Shown piece after piece: positions 24,542-37,584 of a DNA stretch of 47,291 nucleotides (position 1 is its first letter; every line of letters starts with the position of its first letter). The stretch spans positions 1 through 47,291 of the forward strand of contig NW_004085891.1 of assembly GCF_000220395.1 (NCBI RefSeq), written 5' to 3'. The notes beneath the pieces were generated by a model. The model was not told where the DNA came from and searched no databases. It saw nothing but the letters and a program-made list of their open reading frames with translations. Source of the DNA: Ichthyophthirius multifiliis. Its lineage: Eukaryota > Ciliophora > Oligohymenophorea > Hymenostomatida. The position numbers and the translations under genes are program-made.

Positions 24542-24974
24542 ATTTTATTTTTGTAAATTTATTTTAATGGACTAATTTTATTTTTTTTAATCAGTATTAT
24601 TTATTTTTAATTTTTTTTACTTTCCTTTTTGTAATTATCTAAAAATAAATTAATTTTAAAATTTTTATTATATATTTCTGACAAGGAAAAAAAAGGAAAT
24701 TTATGCAAAGCATATTATTTTAAAACTTTTTATGTTTAATAAATTAAGAAAAAATAAAGATTTATACATAACTTTATTAGAAAAATAAAAGAAAATGAAT
24801 AAAAATTATATTTTTTAATATTTAAAGTTTACAATAAATTATTATAAACCAAATAACTTTAAATAAAAATCATTTTTAATATATTTTTCAAAATTATACT
24901 ATAATAAATATATATATAAATTAATTCATTAAATATAATATATTTAATAAAATAAAAAAATTAATATTATTTTC
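24542..24974. other. intergenic / 5' region of the bZIP gene
   Basis: Between the start of the bZIP gene and the 3' end of the next minus-strand gene. AT-rich, with nothing specific recognisable. Confidence 0.55.
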
Positions 24975-26030
24975 TCATTTTCTTTCTTAAATTTTCTTTT
25001 TAAAAAACTATAGGTACTCAACATTTTTATTCTGAAGATCATTTAAAAGAATTTTGATTATAAAATCTCTTTAAAACAAAAGAATAAATATTTTATTTTA
25101 ATTATTTCTATCAAGGCATTTAAGATAATCATTTAAAGTACATAAATTTTTAAGTAAATCAAAAACTACATTATAATATTCTATTTATTTATCTTCTTAT
25201 CCAATCTTGACAATTTTATTAATATTTTTTACCAACATATTCTTATAAATATCATATTTATTTTGATTTTTTTATTCTGAAATAAACTCTTATTTATTTA
25301 AATAAATTTAAACAAAAAAGCATCTCAACTTCATTATACTTTAATCAAATTCGAATCCAGGGACACTCTTATTTAAAACACAAATTTATTCAATTTAATC
25401 TGAAATTTCTTTTAACAATTAAAGTTTATCTTTATTAATTTCATTATCCTCTAATTACATATACCAAACATAAGGAATGTTAAAAATTCTTTTTGTTAAC
25501 AAAATCCCTTGATGTATGCTTTAAAATATAAATTTTACACTAAGAATTATTTTTTCGAATTCATCTACTATATTAAGTAGGCCTTCCAATGAATTTTGGA
25601 GTGGATTTTGGAAATTTATATTTGTCTACAATTTTTCGTCATTTTCTTACATTAAAATTTAATATTTTGATATAGGATAAATACTTTATTAATCTAACAA
25701 ATCATTAACATCGTTCTATTAATTACTTAAATCATTTATTTGTTATTTTGTTTTTTATATTTCAAGTATTTTTTGACGAATTTCTAGATTTTCTAAAAAA
25801 TAATGTAATTAATCTTATGTTTAACTTTATCTATATTTCATATGATTTCTTAAAATTATACAAGATTTTTTATAATAAATTAGTGCCTAAGGAAAATTAT
25901 TTTCACATTCAAATTACAAAGCCATTTAAGCCATTAATAGGCCATTTTAAGCATCAATTTATTCATTTTATTATTATAATTATTCTAGTAATTGCTATTC
26001 TTTTTAATTGTTTTAATTTTATTAATTCAT
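24975..26030 (-). CDS. MIT-domain-like protein, hypothetical
   Basis: Single exon on the minus strand, 351 residues. A Gln-rich start (MNQQNQNNQKEQQLLEQLQQ) leads into a helical region at about 33-92 (MAQMALQFECENNFPQALIY, YKKSCIILRNHMKYR, then ENLEIRQKILEIQ). This resembles the three-helix MIT fold with its G/N.y..A...Y motif and terminal R..IL. MIT domains usually bind ESCRT-III tails; the remainder (about 100-351) is all-helical, hydrophobic/charged, with FFVQIYLNKQEFISE, and is not recognised. The start at 26030 is the furthest upstream ATG in frame. A downstream Met at about residue 33 is an alternative. Confidence 0.65.
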
Positions 26031-27052
26031 TTTATATATTTTAAATAGATTTAAAATAAAAAAATATAAATATTTTATTATAATTGAAGAATAATATTTT
26101 ATAATATTATAATTATTAAATATAAATAATTTAAGAAATAATATAATATTAAAGTATATTTTCATTAAAATATAGATTTTATTTTTAAATCAAAATAAAT
26201 TATAAAAATAATGAATATTATTATTACAAAAAAAATAATTATAATCTTTTTCATTTAATTTTTAAATTATAATTTCTGAATTAACTTTTCTATTTCATGA
26301 ATATTTTTAAATAAATATTTTTATTTATTATTAGCATTATCTAGTTTATAATTATTTAAGACTAATTAATTTTATATTTAGATTGATAATTCTTCGGCTT
26401 AATACAAATAAAGTTTAGATTCATATAACTATATTGTATAAATTTATAAAAAAAAGTATATATTTATATAATATTTAAATAAATATATATATTATATATA
26501 TATATATTTATTTATATATATATATATTATTTATATATATTTTTTTATTTTATACTGGAACTATATTTTATTCTAATTATGAACATTCTTCTTTCTCTCT
26601 ATTATAGACTTACGAACTAATATTTTTTAATTCTGTTTTGTAATCTTTAATCTTTTTCAATTAGAAACATTATTTAAAAAAAAAAAAAAATCATACTTTT
26701 TATTTATAATAGTATTTATTTTTTATGTTTTTTAATTCCAATTCAATTATCTATAAAAATTTTTCGGCTTGTTTGATTTATTTTTTTAATATATCTTTAT
26801 TTATATTTACTATAAAATAAAGATTTAAAGATGTTTTTAAGTAATTATTTTAAAAAATTTACTTTATAAATTTTCTTGTATTTACTATAAATTTTCTTCA
26901 TATTATAATAAGTAATCTTAAAGAATTTAACTTTCCATTATTTTTTTTTTTTTTTTTTTTCAAATTTTGAATATTTTATAAACAAAAATAACAAATTATA
27001 CTTTAAAATAAAATTATTTAATTAGAAATAAATAATTATTAAAAATCAAAAA
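26031..27052. other. AT-rich intergenic region, divergent promoters
   Basis: About 1 kb between a minus-strand and a plus-strand gene, so it should carry both 5' regions. It holds AT-dinucleotide clusters (about 26450-26540), poly-A near 26677 and a poly-T run of about 20 at 26941-26960. No distinct motif can be called. Confidence 0.6.
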
Positions 27053-29574
27053 ATGAATAAATATATTAAAATTAATTAAAAAAATCTATTTTTTATTTTA
27101 TTTCTAGTATTTTACTATTCATAATTAAGCTTTAATAATTTAATTTCTTAAGAATAGATGTAAAAAAACTTATAAGCATGTGAATAATTTGATTATATGA
27201 AATCATCCAATGATTATTAAAAGGAAGATGCATAATCTACATTTAAAATTTTAAAATATTTTAGAGACAAAAACAGGCTTATTAAACCTTTGGAATCTTA
27301 ATAATAGGTAAATAACAAAATTATTTTTATATAAAAAAAAAGAATGATTGGTTAGAATACTAAATAAGCTTAGTTCCTTTATTCCTTCCTTTTGGAATTC
27401 TTATTTTTATTTCTTTAATAAGTTTATTAGTTTGTGCTGGTTAAATATTTTTTTCTATGTTTTGCAAATGTTGTTAGAGAAATTTAATAAAAGACCCTTA
27501 TTCAATTTTTACAATAAAGTTTTGTCAAATTTTTACTATTATTTGTCTTTTTTTAGGCTCTGTAGCCGCTATCGCAGGTTTGGTTTTAATAGAATAATAT
27601 CATTTATCATATAATAAGGCATAATGCTAAACATATTTTACTTTTAATAATTTTATTCATGGAAATATTAATGAAAATTGGATTGGTTTTGATGGTTTAA
27701 TCGTAAAAATAAATACAATTTAGAATGATTTAGAAGCGAAAATGTTATTAGTTTAAAATATTTTTTAAAGAGAATAATTATAAAATTAATTTATTTACAT
27801 AAGGAATTTTCAATAAAACTTTTTATAAGAAATAAATTAAAAAATCGCCGAATATAATCAAATTAAGAATAATGCAGTTTGCAATAATTAAAAATAAATT
27901 TAATTATTATCAGTACTAAAAAAATAAAAATATTTAAATCTTTATTTATTTATTTTTCGTTAGGTATTATATATAAATTCTTAATAATATTAATGTTGAA
28001 GTGACTAAAAATATTAGTGACATATTTTTAGTTTTTGATAATTTAAATAAGCAAATAACTTAAATTGTTGAAAAAAATAATTAGAATTATTAATAAAACT
28101 AAAAAACTTAAGAATAACTAATTTAATTTAATTTATAAATCTAAAACACATAATAGAAAAGTTTAGATAAATTTGATTAGGTATTTATATAAAAAACAAA
28201 AATAGTATTTATTTTGTTAAAAAAATGAAATTGAAAGCTAACTTAAATAGAATTTTGGATTAGGATAGCTTTAATTATAATACTAGGAACAATAAAAATC
28301 TGTTTTCTAATAACTTTAGTTGGATTATATTTTATGTATTTTAAAAAGAATAAAAAAATAAAAAGAATCTTAAATATAGTTTGGTTTATAACAACTTTAA
28401 TAGTTATTATTGGATTATTTATAGTTTCAGTTTTATTTGTTTCATTAGCTTTTTTTTATGAATTATGTCAAGCATTTGATCTTATTTTAACTGATAGAGA
28501 ATATTTTAATAAATTATAAAATTATTTTTGTAAATAACAAAATTATTAAAAATATTTAAATCTTTTTTAAAAAAAGAAATACCTATATAAGCATAAGAAT
28601 GTATATTTTCAGAAAATGCAAAATTATTAGATATATTTGATTTTAAAGATTTATTTAAATAATTAAATTAAATAAATTAAACTTTTGATAAACTAAACTA
28701 AAATGAAGATAGTATAAACAAGCCAAAATAATCAGTTTAAACATACATAACTTAAGCAAATTAATACGTAAATGATTTAAGTACAAATAATGTTGAAATA
28801 TAGTCTAAATTATAAGAATTAAATAATTGTTCTATTTCGAATGATCAATGCTAAATAGTCAATGATTAAATCGTTTTCAAAAGGCAAAAATGTGATAGTT
28901 CATATAAATAAATAATAAACAATTAAAATTATGATAAATTTTTTGGTAAAAAATGCTGTTTAATTATTAGTTAAATGGTATATAATTCTGATAATAATTA
29001 AATTTTGAATATCAATAACAGATTTATAACTAACTTAAATTTTTAATAATAATGCTTACCTTAATTTAATTGTTATCTAAACAAATTTAATTAAATTTAA
29101 AGATATTGTAATTGTGCTTAATAACAAATTAATAAAATTATTGAAAATTTAAAATATTTAAAAGATATTGAATAAAAATAATATGAATATTTATAAAAAT
29201 TTAATGAATATCTTTTAAAATACTATAGTCAATAAAATAGCTTTTTTAGTTTAATTTCAGATAGAAAAAGTGGAATATATTACAACTAAAAATGCGGTAT
29301 TTTCGGAAAATAAATTAGAGAAATATAAAATTCTTTTTGTTTTAATAGCCTTGTTAAATTGAATAATTTAATAACTGTTTTTATAATAATCAAATTTTTC
29401 GCTCTTATTGGACTTTTTACACTTTATTTTTCTTTAGGCAGATTTTAATATTAAGCAAATTTAGATTTATAATTAGAAAATAATAATTAAGTAAGTGAAA
29501 AATAAAACTAAACTAATATTAGTTTAATAAAATATAATTTTAATTAAGAAATGAGTATTTAACAAAATAATTGA
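27053..29574 (+). CDS. prominin-like five-transmembrane protein
   Basis: Proposed exons: 27053-27307, 27343-27912, 27964-28180, 28238-28529, 28577-29574; about 777 residues. The layout is: N-terminal hydrophobic segment and ectodomain; TM (LVPLFLPFGILIFISLIS); a Cys-rich cytosolic turn (FSMFCKCCQRN); TM (GSVAAIAGLVL); large loop; TM (IALIIILGTIKICFLITLVG); TM (WFITTLIVIIGLFIVSVLF); second large loop with many Cys (SISNDQC, KKCCLI, QRYCNCA); last TM (ITVFIIIKFFALIGLF). The order and the Cys-rich turn are those of prominins, which organise membrane protrusions and cilia-derived membranes. The call rests on topology, not strong identity. The junction near 27913-27964 is off by one in phase: the obvious donor (GTACT) and acceptor (GTTAG) do not restore frame, so an indel or another splice site is needed. 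Confidence 0.6.
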
Positions 29575-30297
29575 AATTTTGTTTATAATTTATATTCATA
29601 TTGTTTTTTTTTGTAAATAATATTATATTAAATATAATAAATAATAAAAACTAATAATATAGAATTATTTTAGTAATAATAATATTTAATTTTATTTAAA
29701 AAAATAATATAATTTAAATAGTTTTAGGAACTGTAAAATAAAAATATAAAACTCAATATGATTATCATTATAAAATAAAAATATTAATTAAAACATAAAT
29801 TATATACTATATATTCATTTATTATAAATTTATAAATTTTTAAAAATTTTTAAAAATTTTTATTAAATATTAAATAAATTATATTAATTTATTAAAGAAA
29901 AATAAAATCTTTATTATAATAATTGAATTAATTTTTAAACATATAAATCAATATTTTTATGCATATGCATATTGAAACTAAATAAAATTAATTGAATAAT
30001 TAAAATTCAATAATATTTAAAATTTAATACTTGAATAAAAGTAAAAATATAATAATAGCCTAATAGATAACAAAATATGCAAAAATAGAATTAAAATAAA
30101 TTAAAAATTTATTAAATAATAAATAAATATTATAATTTAATAAAACAAAAAAATTATTTAAGATTTAAGAAGATATATATAATATATAATAAAAAATTAA
30201 ATAAATTCTAGGAAAAAAAAATAAAATAAAAAAAAAATATTAAATATAATTAGGATAAATTATATTTTAGAATAAAAAGTAATAAAATAAAAATATA

Positions 30298-30337
<40 letters not shown>

Positions 30338-31472
30338 TTTTAAATATATATTTATTAATATAATATATTTATATTTATTTAAATATTTTCAAATAATTTT
30401 AATTTAAAAAAATAATATTTTTACTATATTATATATTAGTATATAAAATATATAATATAATCAATAATTTTAAATATATTTTATATATATTATTTTATTA
30501 TATTATTTAATATTATTAACTATAAATGATTTATCAATATTATTATTTATAAATCAATTATTTTTATTAAGTTTTATATTATTATATTTTATTAAAACTT
30601 GAAATTTTTATATTTATAATTTCTATAAATATCAAAATAAATACCTTTATTTTGAAATTTTTTTAAATCTTATATATTGATTAATATTATAGGTTATTTG
30701 TTTTTATATATATGTAATTTATCTTTTTTTTTATACAATATATAAAATAAAAATTAAATATATTTAAATTTATAAATATTAATATATTAATAAATATATA
30801 TTTTTTTTTGATTTAATTAAATATTATTTTAATTTCATTAGAAACAAATAAAAAAATATTATAATATCTTTAAAAAATTATTTTATTTTTATGTTTAAAA
30901 CTATACTATAATACATTCTTATTATAACTACTTTAAAAAATAAAATTAAATAATTTATTATCGTGATTGTTTCATATAAATATTGTCGGAAAAAAAACAT
31001 TAATATTTAACAATATAAAATATAAAACAATTTATTATACTATGCTATTATATCATCTATAAAAAATATTTTTTTTTACAAAAATTAATTATTTAAGTAA
31101 AAAACATATTTTTATATTTGATGACAATTCGTTAAAATTAGTTGAATATATTATAAAATTTATTATTATAATATTATTTATTATTTTTATGAAATTAATT
31201 ATAAATCTATAAACCATGTTAATAATATATTTAATTTAATAAGTAATTTTTTATAAAAATAGTTATTAAAAATTACTAAACAAGTAATTTTAATATACAA
31301 AATAAAGTTTATTTAATTAATACAAGTTTTTTAATTATAATTTTTTAAATGAAATAATACAAAGAAAAATTATATAAATTGTTATTATAATACAATAATT
31401 ACATGTAAAAATAATTTTCAAAAATAATAAAATTATATTATTAATTAATTTATATATATAAATTTTATATAT
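29575..31472. other. AT desert
   Basis: About 1.9 kb of nearly pure A/T with a trinucleotide tract at 30297-30337. No open frame with protein-like composition in code 6. Confidence 0.7.
30297..30337. repeat. (AAT)n microsatellite
   Basis: Thirteen to fourteen perfect trinucleotide units in non-coding DNA. Confidence 0.9.
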
Positions 31473-32090
31473 ATGAATTAAATAGTTTTACCTAAATATT
31501 AAGGAAACGAACTTTTATTGCATTCAGTTGCACATTCAAATGTAAAAGACATATTAACTCTTTTGGATGATAATGAAGCAGATGCTAATGCTTGTAATAT
31601 AAATGGAGCAACTGCTTTACATTATGCAGTATAGATTTAAAATCCGACTATAGTTGAAATATTGTTAAAATATAAAGCTGATCCAAATAGACATGAATAT
31701 CATGATGTTGGAGAAAAAACGCCAATACATTATGCTGTAGAAAAAAATTCCTTTGAAGTTTGCAGTAAATTATTAGATTATGGTGCTAATCCTAATTTAA
31801 AAGATAAAAGAGGAATGACTGCATTGCATTATGCTGCGAAATTAGGTTTTAAACAAATTTGCAATTTATTATTTTCACATGGTGCTGATATTAATTAAAG
31901 AGATGTAAATGGTTTTAATGCAGCTTATTATGCTTAGGCTAATAAACATTTGGATTTATTATAAATTTTAGGACCAGCTAAAAGTATTCCTCCAGCTGAT
32001 TTACTAGAGTATAAACAATAAATGAGAGAAATACATGGGATAGTAGTAAAACCTTTAAAAAAGAAAAAAAAAAAGAAAAAAAAAAAATGA
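31473..32090 (+). CDS. ankyrin-repeat protein
   Basis: Single exon, 205 residues, TGA stop. Four to five ankyrin repeats: NELLLHSVAHSNVKDILTLL; GATALHYAVQIQNPTIVEIL; KTPIHYAVEKNSFEVCSKLL; GMTALHYAAKLGFKQICNLL; and a weaker last one (GFNAAYYAQANKHLDLL). The A/G-D-x-N loops between repeats (GANPNLKD, GADINQRD) are intact. The C-terminal part (IPPADLLEYKQQMREIHGI) precedes a lysine-only tail of about ten residues (poly-A in DNA). A protein-interaction scaffold; the partner cannot be inferred. Confidence 0.9.
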
Positions 32091-32393
32091 ATAGCTAATA
32101 TAGTAAATAAGTAGATATTTTATAGTTTATATAATTATATTAAATTTCTTTTTAAATTTATTTATTTTTAGTTTTTTTATTTTGATTTACATTTATACAA
32201 TTCTTTATTTTTTAAAAAAAGTAGTTATATTTTTATTTTGGAGACTTATACTTATTTTATTATATTTAATACGGAAATATTAAATTTATTTTTATATTTA
32301 AAGTATTAAAATTATTTTTTTATAAATATGTTATGAATAATAATTTTTAAATTATTGTGACTTTTATAAACATATTAAATATTTTAATTATTT
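32091..32393. other. intergenic, convergent gene ends
   Basis: AT-rich spacer between the ankyrin gene and the next minus-strand gene, nothing notable. Confidence 0.6.
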
Positions 32394-33855
32394 TCAGAAT
32401 GCATCATACAAATTATAAAATATTAGTATAGGATTGTTATAAAAAAAATTATTTAAATATTTTTTAAAAATTATCAAATTATATATTATTTTTTCTTTTT
32501 ATTACTCATTATTTTTTATTACTTCTTTTATATCCGAAATTTCTTTTTAATTTTCTTAATTTATTATAACTTTAATTTCCTAATTTTATTAATTTAAAAT
32601 CAATAATAACATTAACAAACTTTTATAATCACTAACTTAATTAATTTCGATTTCACTTATAAAAGAAGATAAATGCCTTCTTTTGAAAAAATTTACTATT
32701 TATTCACTTTTAGGTATATTTTCTAAATAAACCTTTTATTTTTTATTATTTTAAGAAAGTCTATAATAGTTATAATTATAGTTTATATCACTATTTTCAA
32801 ATCTTATTTATATTTTTCCAAAACAAAAAAGCAAAATATAAAAAAGTTCATTACTGATTTCTTATTATTAATTTTATATATCAAATTATAAATAAATAAA
32901 TTCTGAATTATTTCCTTAAAAGTAATTCATATTTTACAATTCTTAAAAATTATATATTTGGATATATTTTTTACCAAAAATTAAAGGATTAATTCCTTAC
33001 ACATATATTTTATTAAAAAGTGTTATTAGAGCCAAAAAAGAAAAAAATAATTATATACAAATTACATAATAAAATTAATTTATTAAATAATCATATGCAT
33101 AAATAAAAAAGTAAGAAAGTAAAAAAACCTATTATACAATTTTAATTACTATTAATATGTTATAAATATTATTTCCATAATATTTTATAGATTATAAATC
33201 ATAAGTTTAATGAATTGATCTAGAATCTAGCCCTGAATGTGATAATATAGCAGCAGTTATATAAGTAATGAAATATATAGTTCTTTTATAAGGTTTAATA
33301 AAATAATAGAGTACACAATAAAAAAGCAGTAAAATAATAAAGCTAAATAGAATAAATCTTTAGAAAAAGTATTTTACGATTGAAGTATTTAACACAATCA
33401 AACTAAAATAACTTGAACCACAAATAGCATTAATATTTAATTCTTTAAGATACGAAAATTTAAATACTTGATCTTTACAGATATTTATTTCATCTAGATT
33501 TAATAAATAAAACATAATCATTAATGTTATTGATAGAAAACCACTCATATAAATAAAAAAAATATAAGAGTCATAATCTTATTGATATATTATAAAAAAA
33601 GCACTTAATAAAATCCAAGGAGTATATGAAAAACTATTTATAAAAGCATATATATGCATATCTTATTAATATTAAGAAAATCTTTTTCTTCTTAATATAT
33701 AATTAATTTCTGATAAATAAAAATTCCAAGAAAAATAGTTATTAAAAAATCATAACAATTTTCCTTAACTAGAATTGTTAATTCAATACATAAAGAAACT
33801 AATCTTTCTATAACATAAAATGATAAAAAAATTTAATAATATTAGCTATATCCAT
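32394..33855 (-). CDS. polytopic membrane protein, unrecognised
   Basis: Minus strand, about 486 residues if one nucleotide is dropped. After an N-terminal part (MDIANIIKFFYHFML...) follow at least six hydrophobic segments between about residues 75 and 250, e.g. WILLSAFFIIY, GFLSITLMIMFYLL, RFILFSFIILLLFYCVLYYF, FITYITAAILSH, VFLLSYFFIYAY and LFFSFLALITLF. Then comes a hydrophilic, coiled C-terminal half rich in Gln/Asn/Lys/Glu (e.g. NQENQKEISDIKEV). The reading frame shifts by one at the homopolymer A6 (33744-33749 on the plus strand); the total of 1462 nt is one more than a multiple of three. No intron with proper ends explains it. No family is recognised. Confidence 0.6.
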
Positions 33856-33881
33856 GCTTTAAAATTAAATAATAAAAATAA

Positions 33882-33921
<40 letters not shown>

Positions 33922-34767
33922 TATATATTTTTTTAGTTCTATTTAATTTTACTTAAAAATATTAAATTAATAATGCTATATTTATTGCTAATATTGATTT
34001 AATATATATTAAATATGAGTATTATGCCAATTTTTAAAAATTCATTTTTTTTTATTAAGTTATTTTATTTATTAATGTAATATTATTTTTATGTAGAAAC
34101 AGTAAAATTATTAATTTTTAATTTTAATAATAATACTGAAGATTGATAATAATTTTATATTAAAATAAATATTTTTTCTATTTATAAAAATTTAAATAAT
34201 TTTAATAATATTATAAATGTTATATAAATAAATATATTTTAAATATATATATAATTTTATATATATATTTATATTTATTAATATTAATATATATTTACCT
34301 AATATTTATTTTAATATAATTTATATATAATTAGTAAATAGAAATAATAATTTTATAGCTTATTTTACAATGTATATAATATAAAATTTAACTTTTATTA
34401 TTTTTAAGAAACAAATAAAAATATAGAATAAATTTCTTCATATATTAATTTTTTTAAAGAGTTTTTGTTAAATAATATTTTTAAAAAACTTATTTATATG
34501 ATTAATATTATTATATTTATTTTATAAATTTTTAAAATATATCAATAATGTTTAGATATTTATATTTGATTAAAAATATTTGTTTATATTTCTAAAATTA
34601 AAATAATATGTTTACTTACATTTAGAAAGATTAAAAATAAAAATTACATTCGATAAAATTTTATCTTTATTTGTTAATACATTATTTTATAAAAAAATTA
34701 AATTAATAATTTTATAAATAAGGTTTATTATTTTTTAATTTATATTTTAGATTTATCAATATTAAAA
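33856..34767. other. AT-rich intergenic region
   Basis: Upstream of the membrane-protein gene. Contains an AAT tract at 33882-33922 and AT clusters near 34220-34330. No gene seen. Confidence 0.6.
33882..33922. repeat. (AAT)n microsatellite
   Basis: A perfect trinucleotide run about 30 nt upstream of the minus-strand membrane-protein start. Confidence 0.9.
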
Positions 34768-34959
34768 ATGGATTTAAATAAAAATATCAAAGTATAATAG
34801 TAAGAATGTATAAAAAAAATATTTCCATCATAATCAAAACACACATTATAGTTTTGTCATGATAAATAAACTTAATAGAATAATTGTGATTTATCCATTG
34901 TTTATATTATTAATAAATATTTTTTGTCTCCATAAAAATTAAATCTCTTAAATTATTGA
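34768..34959 (+). CDS. small unrecognised ORF, low support
   Basis: ATG-to-TGA frame of 63 residues, starting MDLNKNIKVQQQECIKKIFP and containing three Cys (ECIKK, QFCHDK, NNCDL). It has mixed composition and slightly higher GC than its surroundings. No known family. It could be an exon of a larger gene or chance. Confidence 0.25.
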
Positions 34960-35130
34960 GAAAAGAAATAAGTAAACTATGAATGTTAAAGCTAGATGTT
35001 ATAAAATATTTTGTAATTATATTTTATTTTTTATAGTTCAGATAAATTTTTTGTATAACATTTAATTTTTATAAAAAAAATAATTGTTACTAATAATAAA
35101 TATATTTATTTTTATTTAATGTTCTTTTTA

Positions 35131-35436
35131 TCAAATAAAATTTAAATGATCTTTTATATTTTATAAATGAATTATTAAGAAGATTTAAAATTAATCATTT
35201 ATCTAATTTAAATCAATTTTAGGATAATTTTATGATAACATATCAATTTTATCCTAAAGTTTTTCAACTATATTTTATAAATTTAAATCTTATTTTCTCA
35301 TTATTACTTAAATAGAATAATTATAAGATTTTATTATTCCCTCACAATTACTACATATTATATTTTAAAATTTTTAAACAATACAATAATAATAATCTTT
35401 TGTTTTCTTTCCACAATTCAAGCATTAATACGCCAT
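35131..35436 (-). CDS. zinc-ribbon-like ORF (CxxC...CxxC)
   Basis: Minus strand, 101 residues, starting MAYQCLNCGKKTKDYYYCI and continuing IICSNCEG. The two CxxC pairs 24 residues apart suggest a zinc ribbon. A helical segment (LQNIVEKLQDKIDMLSQ) follows. In the same frame, open sequence extends upstream to about 35570, right to the end of the large gene at 35555-37399. So this may be that gene's C-terminal domain, reached through an intron (a GTTTCA donor near 35608) or a one-base shift, rather than a separate gene. Confidence 0.45.
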
Positions 35437-35554
35437 TTTATTCTGCTAATTTTAATTAAAAAGTAGATAAAGAACATTATATATTTCTGTAAAATATATA
35501 ATGCTTTGAAATCTTTATTTATTATTTAAAACAAACCAATATTATATAATTTAA

Positions 35555-37399
35555 TCAATATTCTGAATTTATAGTAAACAAATCTAATAAAGGGCTTATA
35601 AACATTCTTGAAACAATACTTTTATTTTTTAAATAATATTTATATTTATTTTTTAAATATATAATACAGGGTTTATTTTCTAATATATATTCAATATTTT
35701 CTAACAAATATTCAAAAATTTGATATATATTTTTATATTTATTTCCTAACTATTATAGTATATTATAATAAATGTTTTCGTTTTTATTTTATTTATCTAT
35801 TGAACTTAATAGTATATTTTAATCTAATTTAAAACTAAATACAAATAAAAAATAAAGTGCTTTCTCTTATAAAAGATTAAGGTTTTAATTATAATAAAAT
35901 AATCTTATTATTTGACAATTTTCTTTTGTGTATTTAAGATCTTTGAACTCAATATTATTTAAGAAATTATAAAAAATATTAAATATTTCGTCGTTTTTTA
36001 ATATATTGTTAATATCATTTAAACTTAACTTTCCTTCTATACCTTTTAATAAAAAATGAAAGTGTTCGGATGTATTAATTTCTTCTAATTATTTTATATT
36101 CATATTTGGAAAGGGAAAAACAGGTAAATAAAAATCAAAATTTTCGAAATTTATAAAAATTTAGATTTCATTTTCATGTAAAAATTTAATAATTACAATT
36201 ATTTTCTTGACAAAAAATAAAAATAGACATAAAATAATTGTTTTTATATGATTACTTCTCGATTATTCAAGCATAATTCTTATTCATTTGTACTCATATT
36301 TTATATACATTTATATATGGCTATAGCAGATTCCTTTAACAATATTTACTCATTAAAATTGTCTAATTATTTGATAAAATTAAGCAAATTAATTAATTTA
36401 ATTAAAGGATCATTTTTGATTTAAAGAAAGTACTAAGAAAAATATAAATTATTATTGTTTATTAAAGAAACTATTTTTTTTAGACTTTCAATAGGATAAT
36501 GACATCTTTCTAAATCAATAGTCTCATTAATAAATATATTTATAAATAAAAGAAGATCCTTTTAATTTTTTAATAAATAAATAAACACTTTTTTTTACAT
36601 TTATTATTAATAAATATATTATTGAATTTCTTTAAACTTTTATATGTTCAATAGTAGAGTTTATAAATTCAAAAAAAATATCTTAAATAAAAGGACGGTC
36701 TTTTATCGCTTGTTTAGTTGATATTATACAAATAAACAACTTAAAAAAAATATAAAAATAATTAAGGTAATTTGTTGTAGACAAATTTTGTTAAATAAAC
36801 ATTGACTATTATTTACTTAATAAATTAATATCTTAAAAAAGTTTGTAAATATCATTTCCTATTTAACTAGGTAATTAATCAAAAGGATAGTTTATTATTT
36901 TTTTAAGCAATACTTTACTTGTTAAACAATAATTTATTATATATTACTAAATTGATAAATATTATTTTTGTAAAACTTTCCTTAAAGTAATTTATAAAAT
37001 TTTTAGAAACTTTAAATATTTTTTTATTAATTTTATATTATATTCTTAATAGTATATAATTTACATAAGTTTTTTTATTTTCTAATTATTAAACGTGATA
37101 ATTTTCTTATATTATTATTTAGAACATTTTTTCATATGGAATTTATGATGAAATGTTTTGCTTTTTTGAAATATATATGTGTATTTTAAATTATTTATAA
37201 TTAAAACTTTAAAATTAATAGACTTTAAGTAAAAATATAAATTCTTAAGTTCATTTTATGGCTAAAAGTTAATTTAAATTTATTACTTGTAATGCTTACT
37301 TTATTTATCATAATCATATTAAAAAGCAAGTTTAGTTTTATTTAAAATTCTTATAAACTCATATTGGTTGATATCCTCTTACTAATCTAAAAAATCCAT
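35555..37399 (-). CDS. large helical protein, unrecognised
   Basis: Three exons on the minus strand (37399-36599, 36558-36256, 36205-35555), introns of 40 and 50 nt, all in phase 0; 584 residues to the first TGA. It is mostly alpha-helical and Leu/Ile/Asn-rich, e.g. RPFIQDIFFEFINSTIEHI, DPLIKLINLLNFIKQL and NDEIFNIFYNFLNNIEF, suggesting armadillo/HEAT-like helical repeats, without a recognisable family. One segment (FYLPVFPFPNMNIKQLEE) interrupts the helices. It possibly continues into the zinc-ribbon ORF at 35131-35436. Confidence 0.55.
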
Positions 37400-37584
37400 A
37401 TTTTTTAATTTTTATATAAATATAAAAATATTTAAAAATAAAAAAGCATATTTTGTTAATAACTTTATAAATAATAAATTCTAAAAATTATTTTTAATTT
37501 ATTTATCTGAATAATATTATTTTTTAAAATTTAATTTAATATAAATTATTATATATTTAATTTTTTTTTGATTCATTTTTGCTT

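Noticed and set aside
25748-26044. Plus-strand hydrophobic frame
   Set aside because: Antisense of the MIT-like gene, which is open over its full length on the minus strand.
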